Positions 15,566 through 24,896 of a stretch of DNA of 56,399 nt are shown here, in pieces (within the stretch, counting starts at the first letter, position 1; each line of letters starts with the position of its first letter). Under the pieces are notes generated by a model. It was not told the DNA's origin, made no database searches, and saw only the letters and a list, made by a program, of their open reading frames with translations. The translations under genes and the position numbers were made by a program. Source of the stretch: Betaproteobacteria bacterium (GTDB lineage Bacteria > Pseudomonadota > Gammaproteobacteria > Burkholderiales > SG8-41); assembly GCA_900299145.1 (NCBI GenBank), contig OMIN01000093.1, positions 1 to 56,399 of the forward strand. Reading direction: 5' to 3'.

Positions 15566-16945
15566 GTGTCAAAACTCGCCCCCCCGGAAATCTTCAAGGC
15601 CTACGACATCCGCGGCATTGTCGGCAAGACACTCACTGTGGAAGCTGTCGAAAACATCGGCCACGCCATCGGCTCGGAAGCCATTGCACGCAAGCAGACC
15701 GAAGTCGCCATCGGCCGCGATGGCCGCGAATCGGGGCCGGAGCTTTCCGCGGCACTCGCGCGCGGGCTGCGCGCGGCGGGCATCAACGTCATCGATGTCG
15801 GCATGGTGGCGACACCGATGGTGTATTTCACGACGTACGCACTGAACACGCATTCGGGCGTCATGGTCACCGGCTCGCACAATCCGCCGGAATACAACGG
15901 GCTGAAGATGATGCTGGCGGGCGACACGCTGGCGGGCGACGATATTCAGGAACTGAAAAAGCGCATTGAAACCGGCAATCTGGTGAATGGTTCCGGCGGC
16001 TACCGTACGCATGATATTCGTGAAGCGTATTTGAGCCGCATCGTCAGCGACATCAAAGTCGCGCGCAAAATCAAAGTCGCTGTCGACTGCGGCAACGGCG
16101 TTGCCGGCGCATTCGCGCCGGAGCTGTATCGCCGCCTCGGTTGCGACGTGCAGGAACTGTTCTGTGACGTCGACAGCCGTTTTCCGAATCATCATCCCGA
16201 TCCGTCACAGCCGAAAAACCTGCAAAACCTGATCGCCGCGCTGAAAAACGGCGACGCTGAAGTGGGCTTTGCCTTTGACGGCGACGGCGACCGGCTGGGC
16301 GTGGTCACCAAGAACGGCAAGATCATTTATCCCGACCGGCAGTTGATGCTGTTCGCGGAGGATGTGCTAAAGCGCAACCCCGGCGGTGAAATCATTTTCG
16401 ACGTGAAGTCGACTCGCAATCTCTTCAGCTGGGTGCGCGCGCGTGGCGGCAAGCCGGTGATGTGGAAAACCGGCCACTCGTTCATCAAGGCCAAATTGAA
16501 GGAAAGCGGCGCGCCATTGGCGGGCGAAATGAGCGGCCACGTGTTTTTCAAGGAACGCTGGTTCGGCTTTGACGATGCGCTCTACGCTGGCGCGCGCATG
16601 CTGGAAATTCTGTCGCGTGTTCCAGATATTTCCGCAGCGCTCGAAAACCTGCCCGATGCCGTCAGCACGCCCGAACTGCACGTGCACACGGCTGAAGGCG
16701 AAAACTACACGCTGATGGATGCTTTGAAGCGCGACGCCAAATTCAACAACGCGCAAGAAATCATCCGCATCGACGGCGTGCGCGTCGAATACGCCGACGG
16801 ATTTGGCCTTGCGCGCCCCTCAAATACCACGCCGGTCATCGTGCTGCGTTTCGAGGCGGACAATGAGGCCGCGATCAAGCGCATTCAGGCGGATTTTCGC
16901 GCGGCGCTCGAAGCAGTGAAGCCGGGGATCAAGCTGCCGTTCTAG
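15566..16945 (+). CDS. algC: Phosphomannomutase/phosphoglucomutase
   Basis: The 459-residue product matches bacterial AlgC-type enzymes along its whole length. It interconverts hexose 1- and 6-phosphates for cell-surface polysaccharide precursors. Visible are FKAYDIRGIVG at the start, the phosphoserine loop TGSHNPPEYNG, the Mg-binding DGDGDR, the sugar-binding GEMSGH, and the phosphate-binding RPSNTTP near the end. A GTG start is used; AAGGA lies eight bases upstream inside the AT-rich motif. The symbol is by homology and could equally be manB. Confidence 0.95.
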   Translation: MSKLAPPEIFKAYDIRGIVGKTLTVEAVENIGHAIGSEAIARKQTEVAIGRDGRESGPELSAALARGLRAAGINVIDVGMVATPMVYFTTYALNTHSGVMVTGSHNPPEYNGLKMMLAGDTLAGDDIQELKKRIETGNLVNGSGGYRTHDIREAYLSRIVSDIKVARKIKVAVDCGNGVAGAFAPELYRRLGCDVQELFCDVDSRFPNHHPDPSQPKNLQNLIAALKNGDAEVGFAFDGDGDRLGVVTKNGKIIYPDRQLMLFAEDVLKRNPGGEIIFDVKSTRNLFSWVRARGGKPVMWKTGHSFIKAKLKESGAPLAGEMSGHVFFKERWFGFDDALYAGARMLEILSRVPDISAALENLPDAVSTPELHVHTAEGENYTLMDALKRDAKFNNAQEIIRIDGVRVEYADGFGLARPSNTTPVIVLRFEADNEAAIKRIQADFRAALEAVKPGIKLPF

Positions 16946-16965
16946 CTCGCGGCAAAACGGGAAAA

Positions 16966-17931
16966 CTACGGTTTGTTCGCCAGACCCAAGTCGCGGATAA
17001 AACGCTCGACATCCGGCTTGATCTCAGTCATGTGGCGCGTGAGTTCGGCGCCGTTCATGTAGACGTCTTCGTAGTAATTGCGCCGCATGTAGTCGCGCCA
17101 CGCAGCGGATTTATAGACCTTCTCGAATACCGACTCCAGCAACGCTACGGCCTCCCTGGAAACGCCCGCGGGCGACGCAAAGCCGCGACCCGCACCCACG
17201 TGCAGATCGATGCCGCTTTCCTTCAGCGTCGGCACATTGGGCAGTGCAGCGACACGCTTTTGCGCCGCCACCGCCAGCACGCGCACCTTGCCGGCTTCGA
17301 TGTATTGCGTCATTTCCGCCAGTTGCTCGCCGCTGGCGTGCACATGGCCGCCAAGCATGGTGGTCACCGCTTCGGCGCCGCTTTTCATCGACACCAGATT
17401 AAAGCGCACGCCCGCCAACTGCTCCAGCCGGAACGGCAGATAATGACTTGAGCTACCCACCGACCCCATGGAAATATTGATCGACTTCGGTGCGGCACGC
17501 GTGGCATCCAGCAATTCCTTCAGCGTGCGGTAAGGCGACTCCGCGCGCACCGCGATGCAATTGATATCAAAACCCAGCAGCCCCAGCGGCTGAAATTTGT
17601 CGAGCCCATTGTCCGTGCCGTTGCGTATCGGCACCGCCACCAGCAGCGACGAAGCAATCGCGAACACGGTATACGGGTCGCCACGCCTGCCCGCCACGTA
17701 GTTCTGCGCGATTAACCCGCCGCCGCCCGCCTTGTTCTGAATCACGGTCGGCACCGGCAACAGTTTTTCCCTGCTGATAATGTCCGCGACCGTGCGCGTG
17801 AAAATATCCGAGCCACCGCCAGGGCCGGTGTGCACGATGAGTTCTATCGGTTTCGCGGGTAATGGTTGCGCTTGGGCGGTAACGGATACGGCAAATGAAG
17901 CCGCCAATAGAAGTCCTGCAATTCGTTGCAC
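16966..17931 (-). CDS. Divergent Bug/TctC-family solute-binding protein
   Basis: The 321-residue product is an outlying Bug member. It keeps LPAKPIELIVHTGPGGGSD but replaces the usual DNRPG segment with IQNKAGGGG and lacks the HVPYKG motif (NLVSMKSGA instead). A GTG at 17931 with AAAGGA six bases upstream is chosen and gives a normal signal peptide ending VTAQA; an ATG nine codons upstream has no ribosome-binding site. It converges on the algC-like gene. The altered pocket region suggests a ligand unlike that of the other family members. Confidence 0.88.
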   Translation of the reverse strand: MQRIAGLLLAASFAVSVTAQAQPLPAKPIELIVHTGPGGGSDIFTRTVADIISREKLLPVPTVIQNKAGGGGLIAQNYVAGRRGDPYTVFAIASSLLVAVPIRNGTDNGLDKFQPLGLLGFDINCIAVRAESPYRTLKELLDATRAAPKSINISMGSVGSSSHYLPFRLEQLAGVRFNLVSMKSGAEAVTTMLGGHVHASGEQLAEMTQYIEAGKVRVLAVAAQKRVAALPNVPTLKESGIDLHVGAGRGFASPAGVSREAVALLESVFEKVYKSAAWRDYMRRNYYEDVYMNGAELTRHMTEIKPDVERFIRDLGLANKP

Positions 17932-17994
17932 AAAGTGTCCTTTGGTGTCGATAAACATTCAATGCAATTCACAACGCACAAAATTCTCCTCTCT

Positions 17995-18020
17995 GTCATT
18001 CCCGCTTTCGCGGAAATGGC
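17995..18020. repeat. Single degenerate dRS3-like repeat
   Basis: GTCATTCCCGCTTTCGCGG followed by AAATGG is an imperfect inverted repeat of the same class as those near 13.3 kb, 42.3 kb and 56.3 kb. It lies between the cupin gene and the Bug gene. Confidence 0.6.
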
Positions 18021-18064
18021 AGGGAGGCATTTGACCTATATCACTCAACCAATGCAGTGCCAGC

Positions 18065-18565
18065 CTATTTCTTCTTATGCCGATTTACCGCCGTCAATGC
18101 GGACAAATTCAGATAAACATTGTCCATATTCATGCGATAGCGCCGCTTGCCGATGCGCGGGTAATCGCACACATCCAGCGGGCAGCGGTTGCCGCCCACC
18201 AGATACACGAGGTCTTTTTTGTTGGGATTGCGCATGGCGTGCGGCTGCGACGGCGCGGTAAAGCCCATGAAATCGCCCGCACCGATTTTGTATGTCTTCG
18301 ATCCAATTTCCGCGATGCCGCTGCCAGAGAGGATGTAAACCCACTCTTCGTCCTGATGATGGAAGTGGTACTCGGTGCTGTCGTCGCCCTGCTTTAGCCG
18401 CACCAGATGCACGCCGATGCTTTGAAGCCCCGCCGCATCGCCCAGCGATTTGGTGTAACGAATCGCGCCGGGGTTCAGAAAATGCACAAAGCGCTCTTCC
18501 TTCATGTGGCGTATCTGCGCGGCTGTGTGCAGCGCGGGCAAGGCCTTTTTCTTGCTGCTCGCCAT
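18065..18565 (-). CDS. Cupin-domain protein
   Basis: The 166-residue product carries one cupin fold. The first metal-binding motif is EYHFHHQDEEWVYILSG (His, His and Glu ligands) and the second is the SQPHAMRN stretch. No signal peptide is seen; the N-terminus is Lys-rich. Cupins of this size include sugar isomerases, dioxygenases and regulators of small-molecule pathways, and the sequence does not decide between them. It starts 11 bases after the stop of the MBL-fold lipoprotein gene and forms an operon with it. Confidence 0.85.
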   Translation of the reverse strand: MASSKKKALPALHTAAQIRHMKEERFVHFLNPGAIRYTKSLGDAAGLQSIGVHLVRLKQGDDSTEYHFHHQDEEWVYILSGSGIAEIGSKTYKIGAGDFMGFTAPSQPHAMRNPNKKDLVYLVGGNRCPLDVCDYPRIGKRRYRMNMDNVYLNLSALTAVNRHKKK

Positions 18566-18576
18566 GTCGCCCCCGG

Positions 18577-20217
18577 CTATTTCGCGCCGGCCAGCCCGGC
18601 GAGCGGCGCATACTCCGCCGTCCCGCCATGCCCGCCCGCGAATCTGAGCGGCGAGATGCCCGCGCGGCGTGCGGCGGTCACCACGGCCGCGAGCGGCGTG
18701 CTGATTTCCTTGGGCAAGGGTGCCGCGCCCGGACTCCAGATGTCCGTCACAAAGCCGATGCGCGCATCGGCCACGTAGCCGATCAGCATGCCATCGACGT
18801 GGGGGTTTTCGGTAAAGTGCGCCGACACCTGGCGGCTGCCGTCGGTCATGGTGTACCGATCAGATACCTCGATGATGTTCACCTTGGAAAAGTCATACGC
18901 GCCCATGTCGGGATTGCGCGTCGCCGGCGCGGCCAGCACGCGCCGGTAATGCGCCGTCGCGCCGCGCCCCACCACCAGCGTCGCACCCTGCGCCATGTAG
19001 GCACGCAGCCCGCCTGCGTGATCCATGTGATGATGCGTGAGCACGATGTAACGCACCGGTTTTGCGCCATAGCGCGCCTGCGCCGCGCGGATGGTCCAGT
19101 TCGATTGCGCGTCAGACACCGGCGCATCGAACACGATCAGATGATCCTGCATGTCCACCACCATCGCGTTGTGCGAGCCGCCCACGACATGCTGCACGCC
19201 GGGCGCAAGTTCCTGCAGGCGCAGACTTTGCGTGGCCAGCGTGTCGAAGCTGGGGTTCTCGGAATCCAGATACGTGCCAATGAACTGGCGGCGAATTACC
19301 CATTGATACGGCACGTTGCCGGTGGCGGGCCGCGCGGCGGTGGCGCGCAGTGCATCGGGCACCGTCATGCCCGCCGGATTGACTTGCGGATTCGGCGTGA
19401 TTTGCGTGAGGCGGATGTCGGCGACCACGCGGCCATTCAATTCGTAACGCTGGCTCACCGCCACGCGCGTGCCCGCCAGCGGCTGCCATTCGGCAAGCAC
19501 CAGGTCGTAATTCACGTCGCCCCACATATTGTCAAAATCCAGCGTGCGAATGCGCACCGGCAACCCGCTTTGCGCATCGAACATGACGATGTAGCGCACG
19601 CCACCGGCGTCGTAGGTCACCGCCGGGTAGGACACGCCGCCGGCCGCATAGTCCGCCGTGCGCGACACCCTCGACAGGTTATCGCGCATTTCCAGCAGCA
19701 ACGCGGGCGAGGTTCGACGCAATTCGCGCTGCGACGTCGCCAGCCGCAGACCGGACATGGTGTGTTGCGGCGGATTCGATTTCAGGCTTTGCAAATTGCG
19801 CCCATTGGAATCAATGCCGAGCACATAGCCGGCATCGGGCGTCACCACCTCGGTGAAGGTGAACGTGCGCGGCGATGGATACGCAAATTTCTTGATCCAG
19901 TCGGTGCGCGCGCGGCGGTTCACGAAATCGAGCGTGATATCAAAAGTGGAGTCCGCCGCAAAACGAGGTTCGCCACCGGGGGAGTGTGATTGTTCCGGCT
20001 CCCAGTGTTTGACCGTACCTTTGATCGACGCCGACCGCAATGCGCGCAGCGCGTCCGCGCCGCCGAGCGCCGCCAGCGCGCGATCCACCAGCTCGCGCTC
20101 GCGCGAAGCCTCCGGTGCGCTGCCGGGCGATGAAGGCGGTGGGGTAGTGCCGGGCCCCGCACAAGACATCAGTGCGGCGGCGACAATCAATAGCGTCACG
20201 AGAAAAGTACGTTTCAT
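18577..20217 (-). CDS. MBL-fold hydrolase lipoprotein
   Basis: The 546-residue product begins with a lipoprotein signal (ALMSC lipobox, Cys about 20) and a Pro/Ser linker. An N-terminal domain of some 270 residues precedes a metallo-beta-lactamase domain with LTHHHMDHAGG (HxHxDH) near residue 390 and further His ligands downstream (ENPHVDGM, GGHGG). The architecture fits an exported hydrolase anchored in an envelope membrane. The ATG at 20217 has GGGAGG upstream; a longer reading frame begins outside it. The cupin gene follows immediately. Substrate unknown; lactones, esters or polyketide-like compounds are possible. Confidence 0.88.
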   Translation of the reverse strand: MKRTFLVTLLIVAAALMSCAGPGTTPPPSSPGSAPEASRERELVDRALAALGGADALRALRSASIKGTVKHWEPEQSHSPGGEPRFAADSTFDITLDFVNRRARTDWIKKFAYPSPRTFTFTEVVTPDAGYVLGIDSNGRNLQSLKSNPPQHTMSGLRLATSQRELRRTSPALLLEMRDNLSRVSRTADYAAGGVSYPAVTYDAGGVRYIVMFDAQSGLPVRIRTLDFDNMWGDVNYDLVLAEWQPLAGTRVAVSQRYELNGRVVADIRLTQITPNPQVNPAGMTVPDALRATAARPATGNVPYQWVIRRQFIGTYLDSENPSFDTLATQSLRLQELAPGVQHVVGGSHNAMVVDMQDHLIVFDAPVSDAQSNWTIRAAQARYGAKPVRYIVLTHHHMDHAGGLRAYMAQGATLVVGRGATAHYRRVLAAPATRNPDMGAYDFSKVNIIEVSDRYTMTDGSRQVSAHFTENPHVDGMLIGYVADARIGFVTDIWSPGAAPLPKEISTPLAAVVTAARRAGISPLRFAGGHGGTAEYAPLAGLAGAK

Positions 20218-20258
20218 GGGGCCTCCCTTTGAACAAATCGATGACAGAAAAAAGTTCA

Positions 20259-20289
20259 TAACTATTTGATTTATAATGTTTTTTTATTT
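20259..20289 (+). repeat. AT-rich boundary motif, near-consensus copy
   Basis: Reads TAACTATTTGATTT followed by ATAATGTTTTTTTATTT, two mismatches from consensus. It lies upstream of the MBL-fold lipoprotein gene and downstream of the thioesterase gene. Confidence 0.6.
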
Positions 20290-20351
20290 CGATGTGCAGC
20301 TGAGATTCTCATTACACGCCAGCCGCAGTGTTTGCGCAAGCACCGCACTGG

Positions 20352-20374
20352 AATCGCGGGCGAGACACCCGCGA
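20352..20374. repeat. GC-rich inverted repeat
   Basis: TCGCGGG and CCCGCGA form a perfect 7-bp stem around a short loop between the thioesterase and MBL genes. No T tract follows on either strand, so it is not an obvious terminator. Similar GC-rich hairpins are often dispersed in such genomes. Confidence 0.45.
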
Positions 20375-20403
20375 CCCCAAGTGCAAGTACCCGTGGCGCG
20401 AAT

Positions 20404-20832
20404 TTATTCACGCACGCCCATCTTTTTCTGCATGCGCTGGTCAAAGCGATCCACACTGATAATCAGCCGCTCGTGCATGCCGCCGCCGATGGTTTCGACC
20501 GCATCTTCGGCGTGCAGCCTGAAGGTGAGCTTGCGGCCCTCCACTTTCGTGAGTTCCGCGTGAGCACGAACGCGCATGCCCACGGGGGTCGCCGCCGTAT
20601 GTGAAATATCCAGCCGCGTGCCAACCGTTTGCTGCCCCGCCGGCATAAACCGCTCCACCGCCTGCAGCGCGGCACTTTCCAGCAGCGTCACCAGAATCGG
20701 CGTAGCCAGCACGCCGATCTTGCCGCTGCCCACGTGCGCGGCGGTGTCACGCGTGCCGACGACGATTTCGACTGTGGCCTTTAGACCCGGCTTGATTTCG
20801 CCGGGATCAGCTAGTTCATTTCGTTCATTCAT
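20404..20832 (-). CDS. FlK-like hotdog thioesterase
   Basis: The 142-residue product resembles the fluoroacetyl-CoA thioesterase FlK family. It has IKPGLKATVEIVVG at the start, VTLLESAALQAVE with the probable catalytic Glu, and GTRLDISHTAATPVGM with the catalytic His. The single hotdog domain has normal length. It is divergent from the Bug gene at 21 kb. A shortened, frameshifted copy of the same gene lies beyond that Bug gene. Physiological substrate unknown. Confidence 0.88.
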   Translation of the reverse strand: MNERNELADPGEIKPGLKATVEIVVGTRDTAAHVGSGKIGVLATPILVTLLESAALQAVERFMPAGQQTVGTRLDISHTAATPVGMRVRAHAELTKVEGRKLTFRLHAEDAVETIGGGMHERLIISVDRFDQRMQKKMGVRE

Positions 20833-21008
20833 CGAGCAATTATCTCACTTGCTCTACCGGGTAGCATGAAGGGAGAAGTTTTGGATGGCATGCAATAATG
20901 GCCAGAAACTTTGGCATGCAGAAAAATGGCGCGTGCCCCTTTGTGCGCCTTGCCTTTCCCACGCCCCTGCCAGATTGTTCGGCAACGCAACCCTTCACGG
21001 AGAAAAAA

Positions 21009-21974
21009 ATGCATGTGAAGTTAAATCTGGCGTTACTGTTGTTATGGCTGCCGATGGCCGCACTGGCCCAGACCAGCTACCCTGAAAAGTTGGTGCGTAT
21101 CGTCTATCCCTTCCCGCCCAGCGGCGGTGGTGACGCAAGCGCGCGTGCCATCGCGCAGAAATTCAGCGAGGCGTGGGGCAAACCGGTGATCGTTGAAAAC
21201 ATGCCAGGCGCTGCGGGCACCGTGGGCGCGGAGCGCGTAGCGAAGTCAACGCCTGATGGGCACACGCTGATTTTCAGTGGTGATGCGGCAATGACCACCG
21301 GCGTCACCATCTACCCGAAACTGGGCTACGACCCCGTTCGCGATTTTGCGCCCATCATGCTTATCATGGAAACGCCCAATATTCTGGTTGTGCACCCCTC
21401 CATGCCAGTCAAATCAGTCAAGGATCTGGTTGCGCTGGCAAAATCACGTCCAGGCGAGATCACCTACGCGTCCACCGGAGCTGGCACCTCGCAACATCTT
21501 GGCGGCGCGTTGCTGGCAAAGCGTGCGGGCATTGATATCAGTCATGTGCCCTACAAAGATGGTGCGCAAGCGCTGTCGGATGTCATGGGTGGGCGCATCA
21601 CCATGACTTTCGGCAACACCTTGTTCATGCTGCCGCAGGTGCGGGCGGGCAAGGTGCGCGCGGTTGCCGTGAGTTCACGAAAGCGTTTGTCCGCGGCGCC
21701 TGAATTCCCCACCGTTTCCGAATCCGGCTATCCGGGATTCCATGCGGTTGCGTGGTTTGGCCTGCTGGCGCCCGCGGCAACACCCGCGGCGGTGCTCGCC
21801 AAATTGCAACAGGAATCCGCCCGTGTGATCGCCCTGCCGGATATACGCCAGCGAATTATCGACAATGGCGGCGAAATCGTCGGTATCACGGCTGCGGAAT
21901 TCGCGGCGCAGATCAAAACTGAAATTGCCGCCAAGGGCGATTTGGTGCGCGCAGCGGGTGCGAAGGCGAATTAA
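21009..21974 (+). CDS. Bug/TctC-family solute-binding protein
   Basis: The 321-residue product starts MHVKLNLALLLLWLPMAALA, a strong signal peptide, then YPEKLVRIVYPFPPSGGGD, VENMPGAAG, PDGHTLIFSG and HVPYKDGA. GGAGA precedes the ATG. It is framed by an intact thioesterase gene on one side and that gene's decayed copy on the other, both on the opposite strand, as if inserted into or carried along with a duplication. Confidence 0.93.
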   Translation: MHVKLNLALLLLWLPMAALAQTSYPEKLVRIVYPFPPSGGGDASARAIAQKFSEAWGKPVIVENMPGAAGTVGAERVAKSTPDGHTLIFSGDAAMTTGVTIYPKLGYDPVRDFAPIMLIMETPNILVVHPSMPVKSVKDLVALAKSRPGEITYASTGAGTSQHLGGALLAKRAGIDISHVPYKDGAQALSDVMGGRITMTFGNTLFMLPQVRAGKVRAVAVSSRKRLSAAPEFPTVSESGYPGFHAVAWFGLLAPAATPAAVLAKLQQESARVIALPDIRQRIIDNGGEIVGITAAEFAAQIKTEIAAKGDLVRAAGAKAN

Positions 21975-22049
21975 CTGTTGGCAAGGTGCGCGCAGCGCGA
22001 GCGTGTTGAATTCGGCTTGGTGCCGGGAGCACGAACACGAAGTTTAAGT

Positions 22050-22265
22050 GGTATGCACCTTACCCCGGCTCGCCCGGGAGCGTGAATAGCCCCATAGCCT
22101 GCAGCGCGGCACGCTCCGGCAGTGTCGCCATGCTCGGCACAGCAAGCACACCGTTCCCACTGCCGCCACGTGCGCGGCCGCGTCGCGCGTGCCGACGACA
22201 ATTTCGACGGTGGATTTAAGGCCCGGCTCTAATTTACCGGAGTCAAGTTCGCCCGGTTCATTCAT
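22050..22265 (-). pseudogene. Frameshifted copy of the FlK-like thioesterase gene
   Basis: The first 32 codons (LEPGLKSTVEIVVGTRDAAAHV) align closely with the intact gene at 20404-20832. A one-base deletion then shifts the frame; the other frame continues with GSGNGVLAVPSMATLPERAALQAMGLF, which matches the intact protein's next 30 residues. The second half of the gene, including the His motif, is absent. This is a truncated duplicate. Confidence 0.88.
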
Positions 22266-22300
22266 GCGGCGTTTGTCGCACTTACGCTACACTGAACCCC

Positions 22301-23599
22301 ATGGAAAACAAGCCTCACATCGTCATCATCGGTTGCGGCTTCGGCGGACTGGAAGCCGCCAAAGCGCTTGCCCGTGCGCCGGTGCGCATCACCGTAATTG
22401 ACCGTTGCAATCATCATCTGTTCCAGCCGCTGCTGTACCAGGTCGCCACGGCAGGCCTGTCCGCGCCCTCGATTGCAGCCCCCATACGCCACATTTTCCG
22501 CAATCAAAAAAATGTGACCGTGCTGATGGCGGAAGTCACTGGCATTGACACCGCCGGACGCACCGTCTGGCTTGATGGCGGTGCTACTCTCGCCTACGAC
22601 CACTTGATTGTCGCCGCCGGCGCCACGCACAGCTACTTCGGCAGGGACGAGTGGGCGCGCCACGCGCCAGGCCTGAAAACGCTGGAGGATGCGTTCGCCA
22701 TCCGCCGCCGCATGCTGCTCGCCTTCGAGCACGCCGAACGTGAAGCCGATGATACGCACCGCCAGGCATGGCTGACATTCGTAGTGATCGGCGCGGGCGC
22801 AACCGGTGTCGAACTGGCGGGCACGCTGGCGGAAATCGCCCGGCATACATTACAAGGTGAATTTCGCCGTTTTGATTCTCGCTCGGCGCGCGTGGTGCTG
22901 CTGGAAGGCGGCGAGCGCGTGCTGCCGGCGTTTCCACCGGCATTGTCGATAAAGGCACGCGAGCAACTCGAACGCCTCGGTGTCGAAGTGCATACCGGCG
23001 CGCGCGTCACTGAGGTGAAGGAAGGCTTTGTCGCGTATCAGAAGGACACAGCCACGCTGCAACTTGATGCCCGTACGCTGATGTGGGCAGCCGGTGTGGC
23101 CGCATCACCGCTGGCTCGCGCACTCAACACCGAGCTCGACCGCGCGGGCCGCGTGAAAATCGCGGCTGACCTTTCGCTGCCCGGTCACCCAGAAGTCGCG
23201 GTCATCGGCGACATGGCGGCACTGACCATCGACGGCAAAGCCGTGCCCGGCGTCAGCCCCGCCGCCAAGCAAATGGGCGTGCACGCCGCACGCAATATTC
23301 TCGCGCGGCTGCATGGCCAACCCGCGCGGGCATTTCGGTATGCTGATTACGGGTCGCTCGCCACCATCGGCCGCAAATCAGCCGTAGCGCTGCTGGGCCG
23401 CACGCAACTTGCCGGTATGCCCGCGTGGCTGGTATGGCTGTTCGCGCACATCTATTTTCTGATCGGGTTTCGCAACCGCATTATTGTGATGATCGATTGG
23501 GCGTGGGCATATTTTTCGTTTCAACGTTACGCACGCGTGGTGATCGGTGCGTGGCAGACACTTGCGAATGAATCCCAAGAGAGAAAAAATAATGTGTAA
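22301..23599 (+). CDS. ndh: Type II NADH dehydrogenase
   Basis: The 432-residue product is a single-subunit, FAD-containing NADH:quinone oxidoreductase of the inner membrane surface. It shows the FAD-binding VIIGCGFGGLEAAKAL at the N-terminus, the NAD-binding VVIGAGATGVELAGTL near residue 165, a VIGDMAAL motif for the flavin near 300, and a C-terminal amphipathic or membrane-associated segment (LVWLFAHIYFLIGFRNR). Length is typical. Its stop codon overlaps the start of the downstream hydrolase gene by eight bases. Confidence 0.93.
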   Translation: MENKPHIVIIGCGFGGLEAAKALARAPVRITVIDRCNHHLFQPLLYQVATAGLSAPSIAAPIRHIFRNQKNVTVLMAEVTGIDTAGRTVWLDGGATLAYDHLIVAAGATHSYFGRDEWARHAPGLKTLEDAFAIRRRMLLAFEHAEREADDTHRQAWLTFVVIGAGATGVELAGTLAEIARHTLQGEFRRFDSRSARVVLLEGGERVLPAFPPALSIKAREQLERLGVEVHTGARVTEVKEGFVAYQKDTATLQLDARTLMWAAGVAASPLARALNTELDRAGRVKIAADLSLPGHPEVAVIGDMAALTIDGKAVPGVSPAAKQMGVHAARNILARLHGQPARAFRYADYGSLATIGRKSAVALLGRTQLAGMPAWLVWLFAHIYFLIGFRNRIIVMIDWAWAYFSFQRYARVVIGAWQTLANESQERKNNV

Positions 23600-23612
23600 A
23601 AACAAATACTTA
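23583..23612 (-). repeat. AT-rich boundary motif, exact 14-base copy
   Basis: The minus strand reads TAAGTATTTGTTTT, then TACACATTATTTTTTC. It spans the ndh stop codon and the first seven codons of the next gene, so both termination and initiation lie inside it. Confidence 0.85.
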
Positions 23613-24743
23613 AATTACATCCTTACAAGCATTGTCTGTGCGGCCATGCACCTGTCCGCATACGCCGCCGACAATGTGCTACGCGTGGATCACTTCGTGC
23701 CGCACATTTCCACCGTGCCGGTGAACGCCGGTGCACCGGTGGGCCTTTACGTACGTGAGCGGGTGCTGGCCTCGGTCGCACGTGACGCGGCCACACGCAA
23801 GCAAACAGCGCCAGTCGTACTCTTCGTGCACGGCGGCTTTTCGCCTTCTGCCGTTGCCTACGATCTGGATTACAAGGATTACAGCTGGATGGCGCATCTC
23901 GCGCGCGCCGGTTTCGACGTGTTTGCGATGACGCACACCGCTTACGGCGCATCGCCCAAACCCGTCATGGATGACCCGTGCAATGTCGACCCCAAACAGC
24001 AGGCGCTGCTGATTCCGCACGTGCTGAAAGCGCCTTGTGCACCGCGCTATCCGTTCAAGCTGGTGTCGAGCCAGACGGAGTGGGATGAAGTCGAAGCCGT
24101 TGCCAATTACCTGATGCGTCTGCGTGGCGTAAAAAAAATCAGCATGGTTGGCTGGTCCACCGGCACGCCGCGCATTGGCGGCTATGCGGCTAAAAATCCC
24201 GACAAGGTAGAACGCATCGTGTTCCTCGCGCCTGCACCGTTTTTCGCCGACGACAAACCGCCCGCCACTTTCCCGGAACCCGGTGCTCCGGTGATCCTGC
24301 AAACCCGCGAGCGGCTCGAAAAAGAACGCTGGCTCGCCGATGTGAAATGCGATGGCCAGATCGACGACGACAGCGTGCGCGACGTGATGTGGCGCGAACT
24401 GATGAAGGAAGAAGGCGTCGGCGCAACCTGGGTGCCCGGCGGCCTGATGCGCGCGCCCAATCGCATGAATTACGGCTGGCGTGAAAACGTGCCCAAAATC
24501 CAGGCTCCCACGCTGATTGTGCTTGGCGAATTCGACAACTTCGAGCGGCGTCAGGATTCCTGGAAGGCGCTCACGGTCAAGGACAAGCTCTTCCTCAAAG
24601 TCGCCTGCGGCTCGCACTATCTGCAATACGAAAAAAACCGCAAGGCACTGCATGCCGCCACGCTGGAATGGCTGCGGCGCGGCACGGTGAATGGGCAACG
24701 TAGCGGCAGTTTGAGCGCGGATGCGACCGGGAATATCCGCTAG
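23592..24743 (+). CDS. Exported alpha/beta hydrolase
   Basis: The 383-residue product has a signal peptide (MCKNKYLNYILTSIVCAAMH, ending near AYAAD), an oxyanion region VVLFVHGGFSPS, the nucleophile elbow GWSTG near residue 195, and a catalytic His in CGSHYLQYE near residue 345. It is probably periplasmic. The ATG overlaps the end of ndh by eight bases, and its first codons are formed by the AT-rich motif. Only a weak GAGAG ribosome-binding site is seen. Substrate unknown. Confidence 0.88.
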   Translation: MCKNKYLNYILTSIVCAAMHLSAYAADNVLRVDHFVPHISTVPVNAGAPVGLYVRERVLASVARDAATRKQTAPVVLFVHGGFSPSAVAYDLDYKDYSWMAHLARAGFDVFAMTHTAYGASPKPVMDDPCNVDPKQQALLIPHVLKAPCAPRYPFKLVSSQTEWDEVEAVANYLMRLRGVKKISMVGWSTGTPRIGGYAAKNPDKVERIVFLAPAPFFADDKPPATFPEPGAPVILQTRERLEKERWLADVKCDGQIDDDSVRDVMWRELMKEEGVGATWVPGGLMRAPNRMNYGWRENVPKIQAPTLIVLGEFDNFERRQDSWKALTVKDKLFLKVACGSHYLQYEKNRKALHAATLEWLRRGTVNGQRSGSLSADATGNIR

Positions 24744-24896
24744 CCAAATCTCGGTTGAAGTTCCTTGTTTGGTGTGATGCGTAGAAGTTCAGACCTGATC
24801 TGACAGTAAACAATTTTGAATGGCGCGCGTTATCAGATCATATGATGATATTGAAATCATGAACCAGTCTTTACCCTCACATCACGATTGACCAAA

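Noticed and set aside
18292-19989. 565-codon plus-strand ORF
   Set aside because: It is antisense to the MBL-fold lipoprotein gene, is rich in Arg/His/Ala without domain pattern, and follows from high GC content.
20352-20374. Rho-independent terminator
   Set aside because: The stem is good but no T tract follows on either strand.
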